Positions 1-6,622 are shown, numbered from the stretch's first letter. The stretch is DNA of 10,860 nt from Cyanobacteriota bacterium (GCA_026389255.1 JAPLIF010000115.1:1-10860), one strand, 5' to 3'. The notes: a model not told the origin generated them from the letters alone. A program made the numbers and translations.

Positions 1-834
1 CCCCCGTTTGTCGAGGGCGGCGACGATGCGGCCCACCTGGTCATCCACCGAGGTGACCATGGCGGCATAGGTACGGCGGGTCGGATCCTTGATGCTGGCG
101 GCGTAGCGATCTTCATCGGCCTTCTGGGCCTGATAGGGGGCATGGGGAGCCAGGGAAGCGAAATAGAGGAAAAACGGCTTCGTCTTGTCCTGCCGTTCGA
201 TTTGTTTCACCGCTTCGTCGCCGATCAGCGGCAGGTAGTAGGTGGTCTCCTGCAGGAACTTGCCGTCGCGCTGCCAATCGACGATGCCGCCGCGCATCTT
301 GGTGAAGTAATCGACCTCTCCAACGAGGTTGCCGTAGAAGTGATCGAAGCCGCGGTTCTGCGGCCAATATTTCTTGTCGGCATGGCCGAGGTGCCATTTG
401 CCCACCATTGAGGTCTGGTAGCCGACCTCCTTGAGCGCCTGGGGCAACGTGCGTTCGTCGGTCGGCAGGCCGTAGGTGTGGTTCGGGAGGATCACCAGGG
501 TCTGCAGGCCGTAGCGCATCGGGTAGCGGCCCGTCATCAGGGCGGCGCGGGACGGTGTGCAGACGGGCATGCCATGGAAGGACTCCAACCGCACGCCCTC
601 CCGGGCCAGCTTGTCAATATTCGGCGTCTTGATGTCACTGCCCCGGTAGCCGAGATCGGCATTCCCGAGGTCGTCCACCATGATGAAAAGGATGTTCGGT
701 CGGCTCGCCGCTCTTGTCGAGAGAGCAGCCGGCCGATGGGCCTCTAGCGCCAAGGCGGGCACCCGGGAGAACCAAATCAGGCAGGCAAGGCAGGCAAGAG
801 AAAGCAGCTTGAGGTTCTGTATGGGCTGCATCAT
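1..834 (-). CDS. Secreted Cys-type sulfatase (arylsulfatase family), N-terminal 278 residues, partial
   Basis: This gene runs leftward off the window, so only the N-terminal half or so is present. The protein hydrolyses a sulfate ester; the substrate cannot be told. Residues 47-55 (PNILFIMVDD) give the metal-binding Asp pair D54/D55. C92-T-P-S-R96 is the CxPSR motif whose Cys is converted to formylglycine. G145-K-W-H-L-G150 supplies the active-site Lys and His, and H231 in APHAPY is a further conserved position. The order and spacing fit the sulfatase family (alkaline-phosphatase superfamily). Residues 1-29 form a Sec-type signal peptide with a likely cut after A-L-A29, so the enzyme should act in the periplasm or outside. 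A lipoprotein is unlikely because no proper lipobox precedes C15 or C18. The start is the first of two adjacent ATG codons; there is no Shine-Dalgarno. A perfect 14-bp tandem repeat lies 9 nt upstream. A formylglycine-generating enzyme is required and is not in view. Confidence 0.93.
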   Translation of the reverse strand, partial: MMQPIQNLKLLSLACLACLIWFSRVPALALEAHRPAALSTRAASRPNILFIMVDDLGNADLGYRGSDIKTPNIDKLAREGVRLESFHGMPVCTPSRAALMTGRYPMRYGLQTLVILPNHTYGLPTDERTLPQALKEVGYQTSMVGKWHLGHADKKYWPQNRGFDHFYGNLVGEVDYFTKMRGGIVDWQRDGKFLQETTYYLPLIGDEAVKQIERQDKTKPFFLYFASLAPHAPYQAQKADEDRYAASIKDPTRRTYAAMVTSVDDQVGRIVAALDKRG

Positions 835-843
835 GGGAATTAC

Positions 844-871
844 CGATTCAAGGAAAGCGATTCAAGGAAAG
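844..871. repeat. Perfect tandem 14-bp direct repeat upstream of the sulfatase gene
   Basis: CGATTCAAGGAAAG occurs at 844-857 and again, without a gap, at 858-871. On the sulfatase strand it reads CTTTCCTTGAATCG twice and ends 9 nt before the ATG. It does not match the cyanobacterial Pho box (CTTAACCT-type repeats). It could be a regulator-binding direct repeat, part of the 5' leader, or a recent slippage duplication. Confidence 0.9.
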
Positions 872-923
872 AATATTCACCACCAGATCGACTGGCGTGC
901 CGAAGCATAAAAACTAGATTACT

Positions 924-941
924 GATGGCTCCTTGGCCATC
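924..941. other. Small hairpin (6-bp stem) in divergent intergenic region
   Basis: GATGGC at 924-929 pairs with GCCATC at 936-941 around a 6-nt loop. On the minus strand a T5 run follows about 8 nt after the stem. That could make it a weak leftward terminator, but no leftward gene precedes it, so an operator is equally possible. Confidence 0.35.
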
Positions 942-1100
942 TAAATCGGGCAATCCAGCAAGCTTTTACATTGCTTCATGAAGTCAACCCTGCGCTTCCT
1001 GGTCAGGCTTGAGGTTCAGAGTGTCACTAAGGAATGAAGCTAAGGCCTGAATCCAAGGCCCAATGCCAACAGGCTGCGCTGATCATGGGTTCCCTCGGCT

Positions 1101-1115
1101 GGTACAGAGAGTACC
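1101..1115. other. GGTAC-AGAGA-GTACC inverted repeat
   Basis: A perfect 5-bp inverted repeat with a 5-nt spacer lies about 180 bp upstream of the iron operon start. An alternative pairing of CTCGG (1094-1098) with CCGAG (1114-1118) uses the same stretch. It contains GTA and TAC separated by 7 nt, one short of the NtcA spacing. It may be an operator; there is no direct support. Confidence 0.3.
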
Positions 1116-1201
1116 GAGCTGATGTTGGAGTCCTGGCCCTAAAAATTAGACCTGCAAGCTGTGCGGCCTTGCGATGGCTAGTGCAAGGTTTCCAGGCCTG
1201 C

Positions 1202-1215
1202 GTAACATTTGCTAC
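1202..1215 (+). promoter_or_regulatory. NtcA-like GTA-N8-TAC site upstream of iron-transport operon
   Basis: The bases GTAACATTTGCTAC fit the NtcA consensus GTA-N8-TAC exactly and lie 77 bp before the chosen start of the binding-protein gene. No TAN3T box stands about 22 nt downstream, as it does in typical NtcA-activated promoters. A six-base consensus is expected by chance a few times in a window this size, so the call is weak. Confidence 0.2.
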
Positions 1216-1292
1216 CAGGATTGGCAATCAATGCTTCCTGGAGCCACTGGGTCCTATGCCTAACTTCTGGTCAAGACCCCCGTTCGCCTCCC

Positions 1293-1403
1293 TTGGTCCT
1301 TTTCCGCCCCTCCTCCAGGCGCCCATGCCTGCTCTTGCTACCAGCCATCGCGATGCTGGGCGGCGCCGGCCAGCTGCTCACCCTGGCCCAGGGGGCCCAG
1401 GCC
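1293..1403 (+). other. Probable twin-arginine (Tat) signal peptide of FutA
   Basis: The encoded residues 1-37 contain S8-R9-R10-P-C-L-L, close to the Tat consensus S/T-R-R-x-F-L-K, then a long hydrophobic stretch and an A-Q-A cleavage site before Q38. Synechocystis FutA2 is known to use the Tat route, so the reading is consistent with the family. The position after R10 is Pro-Cys rather than x-Phe, which makes it a degenerate match. Confidence 0.55.
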
Positions 1404-2366
1404 CAAACGCGGCAAGGCAACCAACCCCAGGAAGTGAACGTCTATTCCGGACGCCACTACAACACTGACAAGCGCCTCTATGCGCGCTTCACCCAGCAGA
1501 CAGGCATCAAGGTGAACCTGCTGGAGGGCAAGGACGACGAGCTGATCCAGCGCCTGCGCAGCGAAGGCAGCAACGCCAAGGCCGATGTGCTGGTGCTGGT
1601 GGATGCGGCCCGCCTCTACCGGGCCCAGCAGGCCAACCTGTTCCAGCCGATCCGCTCAAGCCAGCTCAACAGTGCCGTGCCCGCCAATTTGCGGGACTCC
1701 CGCGGCCGCTGGTACGCCCTCACCCGCCGCGCCCGTCCGGTGATCGTCAATGCCGCGCTGGTGAAACCCAGCTTGATTCGCACCTATGCCGACCTGGCGC
1801 GGCCGGAACTGAAGGGGAAGCTGTGCCTACGGGATCGGTCCAATGTCTACAACCAGTCGCTGGTGGCAGATCAGTTGATTCAGCGGGGCCAGGCCGCTAC
1901 CAAAACCTGGTTGGCGGGCCTGGTGGCCAATGTCAAGCAGCCCTACTTCTCCTCCGACACGCCAATCGCCCGCGCCGTCGGCAGGGGCGATTGCGGTGCC
2001 GCCATGGTGAATCACTATTACCTGGCCCGATTGTTGGCTGCAGACAGCAGCGCCGCCGACCAGGCTGCAGCCGCCAAGGTGACCGTGGTTTGGCCCAAAC
2101 CTACCCACGTGAACGTCTCCGCCGGGGGGGTCACCCGCTACGCCCGCAACCCCCAGCAGGCCCAAAAGTTGCTGGAATTTCTCGTCTCCCCCAGCTCCGG
2201 TGAGGGCTATGCAGCCGCCAACAATGAATATCCGCTCAAGGGTTGGGGCAACAACCCGATCCTGAGGCGATTCGGTAACTTCAGTGCCGCATTGGTGAAC
2301 ATCGAGCAAATGGGTAGGCGCAATGCCGAGGCCGTGCAACTGATGGGCCAGGCTGGCTGGCTGTAG
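1293..2366 (+). CDS. futA: Ferric-iron ABC transporter substrate-binding protein, FutA/IdiA type
   Basis: Periplasmic Fe(III)-binding protein that delivers iron to the permease encoded next door. The mature N-terminus (VNVYSGRHYNTD, then TGIKVNLLEGK) is typical of FutA/IdiA. The candidate iron ligands are H55, Y56, Y186 and the pair Y242-Y243. The spacings 130 and 56 between the tyrosines equal those of Synechocystis FutA (Tyr13, Tyr143, Tyr199/200 in mature numbering, from memory). The TTG at 1293 is chosen because it gives a compact signal peptide: residues 1-37, twin arginine R9-R10 in SRRPCLL, a hydrophobic core at 12-31, and cleavage after A-Q-A37. The frame stays open to a TTG at 1209, but that would add 28 non-signal-like residues. 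ATG 1353 would remove the twin arginine. The length of 357 residues is normal. No Shine-Dalgarno is seen. The stop codon directly touches the permease start. Confidence 0.92.
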   Translation: MVLFRPSSRRPCLLLLPAIAMLGGAGQLLTLAQGAQAQTRQGNQPQEVNVYSGRHYNTDKRLYARFTQQTGIKVNLLEGKDDELIQRLRSEGSNAKADVLVLVDAARLYRAQQANLFQPIRSSQLNSAVPANLRDSRGRWYALTRRARPVIVNAALVKPSLIRTYADLARPELKGKLCLRDRSNVYNQSLVADQLIQRGQAATKTWLAGLVANVKQPYFSSDTPIARAVGRGDCGAAMVNHYYLARLLAADSSAADQAAAAKVTVVWPKPTHVNVSAGGVTRYARNPQQAQKLLEFLVSPSSGEGYAAANNEYPLKGWGNNPILRRFGNFSAALVNIEQMGRRNAEAVQLMGQAGWL

Positions 2367-3938
2367 GTGTCCCTGCAATTGAGCGGTAGAGCATCCCCAG
2401 CGAATAGGCCCGCCATGGGCAGGACTGGGCTGCTGCTGCTGGTGCTGTTGATCGGGCTGCTGGCCCTGGCCCCCCTGGCGGCCCTGCTGCGGGATGCCCT
2501 GTTCAGCGGTGAGCCCGGCCCAGCTGGCATCGGCGCCACTGGCCCTGCGGGCCTTGGCCCCGATGCTGCCGCCCAGATTCGCGGCACGCTGCTGTTGGTG
2601 GCGGGCGAGGGCTTGCTGGGCACCGTGCTGGGCACGGCCACTGGCTGGCTCACGGCCGTCTGTCGCTTCCCGGGCCGACGCTGGCTGCGCATGGCCCAGT
2701 TGTTGCCCTTGGCTTGCCCCGCCTATTTGCTGGCGGCCAGCTTGATCGATTGGGGTAGCCAAAACGGCATCCGCATCCACGGATTCTGGTGGGCGGTGCT
2801 GCTGCTCAGCCTGGCCAACTACACCTATGTGTTTTTGCTCAGCACCGAGAGTTTTGCGATGGGTGGCCGCCAGCTGCTGGAGGCCTGCCGCAGCTTGGGG
2901 GTGGGGCCCTGGCAGAGTTTTTGGCGGGTGGCTTTGCCGCTGGCGGCCCCCTCGATCGGCGCCGGCGTGGCCCTCAGTGCCATGGAGGTGGTGAATGAGT
3001 TGGGGGCGGTGAGATTGCTGGGGGTGCCGACCCTGTCGGCGGGAATTTTGAATCGCTGGCAAGTCGATGGCGACCCCCGCGGGGCGGCCCTGTTGGCGCT
3101 CACGGCCCTCGCCCTCGTGGTCCTGCTGTTGGCTGCCGAACGGGCCCTGCGGCGCCGCAGCCGCCGCTGGAACCTTGGCAGCGGCAGCGCCAGTGGCCAT
3201 GTCTGGCCGCTGTCGGGCTGGCGTGCCGCCGCCGCCATTGGCGTCACCCTGCTGCCGCCGCTGGCCTGCCTGCTGATCCCGACGCTGTGGATTTTGCAGG
3301 GCTGGCAGGTGATGGCGGCGGAACCGCTGGGCGAATTGCTGGCCCTGGCGGGCCGCAGCTTTGGCCTGGCCCTGCTGGTGACAGCGATCACGGCCCTCTG
3401 CGCCCTGCTGCTGGCGATCAGCCGCCGCTGGAGTGAGGGGCCATTGGTGAATCAATTCAGCTTGATGGCCGGCCTGGGCTATGGGATTCCGGGCAGTGTG
3501 CTGGGCCTGGGCTTGCTGCTACTAGGAGGGCCGCTGCAGCTGAATCCAGTGCTGTTGCTGCTGTGGGGCTACGGGGTGCGGTTCCTGGCCGTCTCCAAGC
3601 AGGGTCTCGATGCCGCCCTGGAGAGGATCCCGGTGAGCATCGACGAGTCGGCGACCAGCTTGGGCTGCAGCTGGTGGCAGACCCTGGGGCGCATCCATCT
3701 GCCGCTGCTGCGGGGACCCCTATTGGTGGGTTTGCTGTTGGTGTTTGTGGATGTGGTGAAGGAATTGCCGCTCACCCTGTCGCTGCGACCCTATGATTTC
3801 GACACCCTGGCGGTGCGGGTGTTTCAGTACGCCAGTGATGAGAGGGTGGGCTATGCCATGGCGCCGGCCCTGGTGATCATGGGCTTTGGTTTCGTGGCGG
3901 CGATCGCCTTGATCCCCTCATTGGAGGAGCGGAGTTGA
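2367..3938 (+). CDS. futB: Ferric-iron ABC transporter permease, two fused transmembrane domains (FutB/FbpB type)
   Basis: Inner-membrane channel of the iron importer. The 523 residues contain about 12 hydrophobic segments in two homologous halves, as usual for FutB/FbpB/HitB. Each half has the cytoplasmic EAA loop that docks on the ATPase: E172-A-C-R-S-L-G178 followed by RVALPLAAPSI, and D426-E-S-A-T-S-L-G433 followed by RIHLPLLRGPL. One polypeptide therefore supplies both halves of the pore. The GTG at 2367 immediately follows the upstream TAG, which suggests coupled translation. ATG 2415 (codon 17), just before the first membrane segment, is an alternative start; neither has a good ribosome site. 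The gene is very Leu/Gly-rich and GC-rich, and so produces a long spurious antisense frame. The substrate is assigned from the neighbouring FutA, since the permease alone could belong to other Fe3+/thiamine/spermidine-type importers. Confidence 0.9.
   Translation: MSLQLSGRASPANRPAMGRTGLLLLVLLIGLLALAPLAALLRDALFSGEPGPAGIGATGPAGLGPDAAAQIRGTLLLVAGEGLLGTVLGTATGWLTAVCRFPGRRWLRMAQLLPLACPAYLLAASLIDWGSQNGIRIHGFWWAVLLLSLANYTYVFLLSTESFAMGGRQLLEACRSLGVGPWQSFWRVALPLAAPSIGAGVALSAMEVVNELGAVRLLGVPTLSAGILNRWQVDGDPRGAALLALTALALVVLLLAAERALRRRSRRWNLGSGSASGHVWPLSGWRAAAAIGVTLLPPLACLLIPTLWILQGWQVMAAEPLGELLALAGRSFGLALLVTAITALCALLLAISRRWSEGPLVNQFSLMAGLGYGIPGSVLGLGLLLLGGPLQLNPVLLLLWGYGVRFLAVSKQGLDAALERIPVSIDESATSLGCSWWQTLGRIHLPLLRGPLLVGLLLVFVDVVKELPLTLSLRPYDFDTLAVRVFQYASDERVGYAMAPALVIMGFGFVAAIALIPSLEERS
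3900..3907. other. HIP1 octamer GCGATCGC
   Basis: One copy of the highly iterated palindrome GCGATCGC lies near the 3' end of the permease gene, within GGCGATCGCC. HIP1 is abundant in many cyanobacterial genomes. I noticed only this copy, so its weight for taxonomy is small. Confidence 0.5.
3931..3934 (+). promoter_or_regulatory. Shine-Dalgarno that decides the ATPase start
   Basis: GGAG at 3931-3934 (part of a purine-rich GGAGGAGCGGAG run) sits 6 nt before ATG 3941. This favours ATG 3941 over the in-frame TTG at 3935. The site lies inside the last codons of the permease gene. Confidence 0.65.
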
Positions 3939-3940
3939 GC

Positions 3941-5152
3941 ATGAACGGCGAGATCAACGCCCCCCACCTGCAGCTGCGGGACATCTGGCACCGCTACGCC
4001 GCTGGTAATAACTGGACCCTGCGCCAGATCGATCTGTCGCTGCAGCGGGGCGAGTTGGTGGGTTTGCTGGGGCCCTCGGGTTGCGGCAAGACCACCTTGC
4101 TGCGGCTGGTGGCGGGCTTCGAGCGGCCGGGGCGGGGATCGGTGTGGATAGGGGGCCACCAGGTGGCCGGGCCCCAGCACTGGGTGCCAGCGGAACGGCG
4201 GGGGGTGGGCATGGTGTTCCAGGACTACGCCCTGTTCCCCCATCTCGATGCCTGGCAAAACGCCTGCTTTGGCGTGCGGCGCGGCCACGACTTGAGTCGG
4301 GTGCGCTGGCTGCTGGAACTGCTGGGGCTGGAGGGCCTGGAGCGCCGTTATCCGCATCAACTATCGGGAGGCCAGCGGCAGCGGTTGGCCCTGGCCCGGG
4401 CCCTGGCCCCCCAGCCCGAGGTGGTGCTGCTGGATGAACCCTTCTCCAACCTGGATGTGGAGGTGCGGCTGCGGCTGCGCAGCGAACTGCCCCGGGTGCT
4501 GAGCAGCGTTGGCGCCAGTGGCCTGATCGTCACCCACGACCCGGAGGAGGCCCTGGCCATCTGCGACCGGGTGGCGGTGCTGCGGGACGGGATATTGCAT
4601 CAAATCGCCCCGCCACGGCAGCTGGTGCAACGGCCGGCCACCGCCTTCGTGGGCCGTTTCGTACTGCAGGCCAATCTGTTGCCCGCCCAATGGCAGGCCG
4701 GCCAATTAGTGACACCGCTGGGCATCATTCCCTCCGGCCAATGGCGCAGGGCAGGAGAAGGCCAGCACGGGGATGGGGAGCCGCTGGAGGTGATGTTGGG
4801 CCAGGAGGATCTGCAGCTGCAAAGCCACCCCCAGGGCGATTGGCAGCTGGTCGGCCGCGAGTTTCTCGGCTCCGCCTGGCTGGCGTTGCTGGAATGCCGG
4901 GGCCAGCGGCTGCGGCTGCGGCTGCCGCTGGACTATCCCTGGGAGCTGGGCATGGGCTGCCGGGTGACGCTGCACCCCCAGGCCGTCGCCACCCTGTTTG
5001 GCTCGGATGAGGCGGGGGGCATGGCTAGCCCTGGGCTGGCTAGCCATGGTGGTCCCAGTCAGGATGCACCGGCCGCAGATGCAAGTAGCATCCAAGCTCA
5101 AGTGTCCGCTGAAGACAATGATCAACGATCACAGGCTTTCTGGTATAGCTAA
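3941..5152 (+). CDS. futC: Ferric-iron ABC transporter ATP-binding protein (FutC/FbpC type)
   Basis: Cytoplasmic ATPase that drives the iron importer. Numbered from ATG 3941, the 403 residues show Walker A G44-P-S-G-C-G-K50-T-T, Q-loop Q94 in VFQDYALFPH, signature L141-S-G-G-Q145, Walker B with D165-E166 in LLDEPFSNLD, and switch His199 in VTHDPEEA. Residues from about 215 to 360 form a TOBE-like regulatory region, as in FbpC/PotA-type ATPases. The start is set by the GGAG at 3931-3934, and only 2 nt separate it from the permease stop. The last 43 or so residues (after ATLFGSDEAGG) are low-complexity and polar and look non-homologous. The DNA for this tail contains a perfect 11-bp inverted repeat at 5020-5048. 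FbpC-like proteins are often nearer 350 residues, so the tail may be a late extension. Confidence 0.92.
   Translation: MNGEINAPHLQLRDIWHRYAAGNNWTLRQIDLSLQRGELVGLLGPSGCGKTTLLRLVAGFERPGRGSVWIGGHQVAGPQHWVPAERRGVGMVFQDYALFPHLDAWQNACFGVRRGHDLSRVRWLLELLGLEGLERRYPHQLSGGQRQRLALARALAPQPEVVLLDEPFSNLDVEVRLRLRSELPRVLSSVGASGLIVTHDPEEALAICDRVAVLRDGILHQIAPPRQLVQRPATAFVGRFVLQANLLPAQWQAGQLVTPLGIIPSGQWRRAGEGQHGDGEPLEVMLGQEDLQLQSHPQGDWQLVGREFLGSAWLALLECRGQRLRLRLPLDYPWELGMGCRVTLHPQAVATLFGSDEAGGMASPGLASHGGPSQDAPAADASSIQAQVSAEDNDQRSQAFWYS
5020..5048. repeat. Perfect 11-bp inverted repeat inside the 3' end of the ATPase gene
   Basis: CATGGCTAGCC at 5020-5030 is the exact reverse complement of GGCTAGCCATG at 5038-5048, with the 7-nt loop CTGGGCT. 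It would form a very stable RNA hairpin in the region coding for the odd C-terminal tail. No T run follows, so it is not a classic intrinsic terminator. Confidence 0.9.
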
Positions 5153-5160
5153 ATAACTTG

Positions 5161-5185
5161 GCGCAAGGGCCATGGGCCTTGTCGC
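5161..5185 (+). terminator. Candidate hairpin downstream of the iron operon
   Basis: CAAGG (5164-5168) pairs with CCTTG (5177-5181) across GCCATGGG, and flanking GCG/CGC can extend the stem past one bulge. It starts 9 nt after the ATPase stop codon, where a terminator is expected, but no T run follows. It may act as a 3' mRNA-stabilising structure instead. Confidence 0.35.
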
Positions 5186-5340
5186 ACAAGGGCGGATTCT
5201 TCAGAAAATTGAGTGACTCGCGGAAGAACCGCAAGCGGCTGGACGCGTTTGCAGCGCCGGTGAGCGAATCCCCACTGTTCTGGGCGGCACCTTTCAGCTC
5301 CAGCGGCCTGAGGCAGGGGCGAATCCAGTCCGGGCCTGGC

Positions 5341-5358
5341 CCAGGGACCGCCCCCTGG
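5341..5358. other. GC-rich hairpin CCAGGG/CCCTGG
   Basis: A perfect 6-bp stem with the 6-nt loop ACCGCC lies in the middle of the gene-poor stretch. Just left of it (5336-5346) is another small palindrome, CCTGGCCCAGG. Function unknown; GC-rich DNA yields such stems by chance. Confidence 0.3.
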
Positions 5359-5735
5359 ACCTGGTCTGTTTTGAATCCCTGGCCGCTGCTGGCCTGCTTG
5401 TCGTGCAGAATCAGCTCCCACCGCACCTTTTGATTGGCCCGCCTGGAGGCTTTGCTCTCGCTGCAGCCCGGTGCAGTCAACCAACATCAGGCCGTTAACC
5501 AGCTGGGCCATGAATTGGCAACCGAGCTCACTTGGCTGGATCCACGCAATGCCTGTCTGAGTTTGGTTGCTGGCCCCAGTGCCCTGCAAGTCCAGGTGCT
5601 GCTTGAGCTGCGTGGCCCCGATCAGCTCGTCGTGCTGGTGTTTGGGCCACGGGCAAAGAGGCTGAATCCAACGACAACCATCCCCGGATCGTCGAGATAT
5701 GGCTGAACCATGGCGATTAGGGAATGTCCCCCCCT

Positions 5736-6212
5736 TCAGAGGTGCCGATTCACAGCCAACCACCAGCCCAGGGAGATTCCAAGCATCACCACAAAACCCA
5801 GCAAAAAAATGGTGATCAAACGGGGCGGCACCATGTCGGCTCGCACCAGATCAAGGCGGGTCAGAAACACCGAACAAGCCAGAATTAGCACACTCGAAAA
5901 TACCGAAAGGTGCAGCAGATACAGCCCCCCCGTAATCACAAGCAACAGGGTGCCCACCAGGCTGACAACCCGGCTGTAGGCCATCATCAAGCTCAACTCA
6001 TGCATCAAGATGTCAGGGATGGTGCAGACCACGACCACCAGCAGGGCCTGTAGGCATTCCACCGTCAACAGCAGGTTTCGAAACAGGCCATTGCCGAACA
6101 CCTGGGGATCGAGCGTATGGCTCCAACGACTGCCCAAATAGGTGCTCACCGCCAACAGCAACAGCACCATCGGGGCCCGCACCGGCAGCAAGGCGTAGCG
6201 CAGCAGATTCAT
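5736..6212 (-). CDS. Conserved-type small integral membrane protein, function unknown
   Basis: The protein has 158 residues with about four hydrophobic segments: roughly 13-25, 48-68, 80-108 (possibly two helices) and 133-153. It begins MNLLRYALLPVRAPMV and ends NRHL. I do not recognise a family or any catalytic motif, and there are no Cys pairs or His clusters to suggest cofactor binding. Its ATG overlaps the TGA of the upstream NIL-ferredoxin gene (ATGA, 6209-6212), so the two are almost certainly co-transcribed and translationally coupled. A role as membrane partner or anchor of the ferredoxin is an inference from this overlap only. It ends facing the iron operon, with the gene-poor stretch between. 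Confidence 0.75.
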   Translation of the reverse strand: MNLLRYALLPVRAPMVLLLLAVSTYLGSRWSHTLDPQVFGNGLFRNLLLTVECLQALLVVVVCTIPDILMHELSLMMAYSRVVSLVGTLLLVITGGLYLLHLSVFSSVLILACSVFLTRLDLVRADMVPPRLITIFLLGFVVMLGISLGWWLAVNRHL

Positions 6213-6622
6213 GAGGGTTCAAGCACCAGGGAAATCGCCTCCAGGGGACAGCTGGGCAGGCATTGTTCGCAGACCAGGCACAGGGCCGCAGCAAAGGTCA
6301 GCCGTTGCTCCTGGTGCTGAAAGCGCAGGGCCCCACTGGGACAGACGCTGGAGCAGATGCCGCAGTCCACGCACAGGGCGGGATCGATGCGGATCTCGCC
6401 GAGGCTGCGATCCAACCCCAGACCCTGGCGCTCCAGCCAGAGTTCGGCGGCATCGAGTTCGTCGATGTCACCGGAAAGCTCCACCACCATGGTGCCGCTC
6501 TGGTTCGGCGCGATCTGGGCCCTCAGGATCTTGGCGGCGATATTGAACTCCACCGCCAGTCGATAGGTGATCGGCTGATGCACCGCTTCCCGGGGGAAAT
6601 GCAGGGTGAGGCGCCGTTTCAC
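6209..6622 (-). CDS. NIL-domain protein with two [4Fe-4S] ferredoxin motifs
   Basis: Small cytoplasmic iron-sulfur protein of 137 residues. Residues 1-75 form a NIL domain, beginning RRLTLHFP and with the helix ITYRLAVEFNIAAKILRA. This domain is also found at the C-terminus of methionine importer ATPases (MetN), where it binds the amino acid. Residues 80-130 carry two cluster motifs: C84-x2-C87-x2-C90-x3-C94-P and C115-x2-C118-x2-C121-x3-C125-P, all eight cysteines present. The start is a GTG, supported because the NIL domain begins at once. Archaeal proteins of this architecture (MA1822 type) take part in making homocysteine from sulfide with a DUF39 partner. No such partner is seen here, so the cyanobacterial role remains open. 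The gene leads a two-gene unit with the overlapping membrane protein. Confidence 0.9.
   Translation of the reverse strand: MKRRLTLHFPREAVHQPITYRLAVEFNIAAKILRAQIAPNQSGTMVVELSGDIDELDAAELWLERQGLGLDRSLGEIRIDPALCVDCGICSSVCPSGALRFQHQEQRLTFAAALCLVCEQCLPSCPLEAISLVLEPS

Larger units (their letters stand above)
835..1292. other. Divergent intergenic region between sulfatase and iron-transport genes
   Basis: These roughly 460 bases hold no convincing gene. Open frames of 66 and 144 codons here lack family resemblance, and the longer one runs into the binding-protein gene in another frame. The region must hold the sulfatase promoter (leftward) and the iron operon promoter (rightward). Visible elements are a tandem 14-bp repeat at 844-871, the palindrome GAATATTC at 871-878, a hairpin at 924-941, a hairpin at 1101-1115 and an NtcA-like site at 1202-1215. 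I see no clear Fur box, although iron genes are usually Fur-regulated. The stretch around 890-1000 is visibly richer in A and T than the flanking genes. Confidence 0.6.
5153..5735. other. Gene-poor region, possibly decayed sequence
   Basis: About 580 bases lie between the iron operon and the convergent membrane-protein gene. Open frames up to 204 codons exist on both strands, but none shows a recognisable motif. They overlap one another, and their composition (runs of Gln/Pro/Gly, no hydrophobic core pattern) is that of noise in GC-rich DNA. The region holds several short GC hairpins, including 5161-5185 and 5341-5358. A worn-out gene or insertion sequence is possible. I found no terminal inverted repeats or target duplications to show it. 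Confidence 0.5.

Noticed and set aside
1101..1115. GTA...TAC in the inverted repeat, considered as an NtcA site.
   Set aside because: The spacing is 7, not 8, so it does not meet the consensus; kept only as a hairpin.
1034..1468. A 144-codon plus-strand frame starting in the intergenic region.
   Set aside because: It has no family motif and overlaps the signal peptide and mature start of FutA in another frame, where the FutA frame is clearly the real one.
1827..3455. A 542-codon open frame on the minus strand opposite the binding protein and permease genes.
   Set aside because: Its product is a Gln/Gly/Ala/Arg-rich string without domain pattern. It is the mirror of two well-supported iron-transport genes in GC-rich DNA.
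5149..5763. A 204-codon minus-strand frame, considered as a transposase remnant.
   Set aside because: No DDE, HNH or other catalytic pattern could be followed. It overlaps another frame of similar quality (5040-5480) and the real membrane-protein gene.
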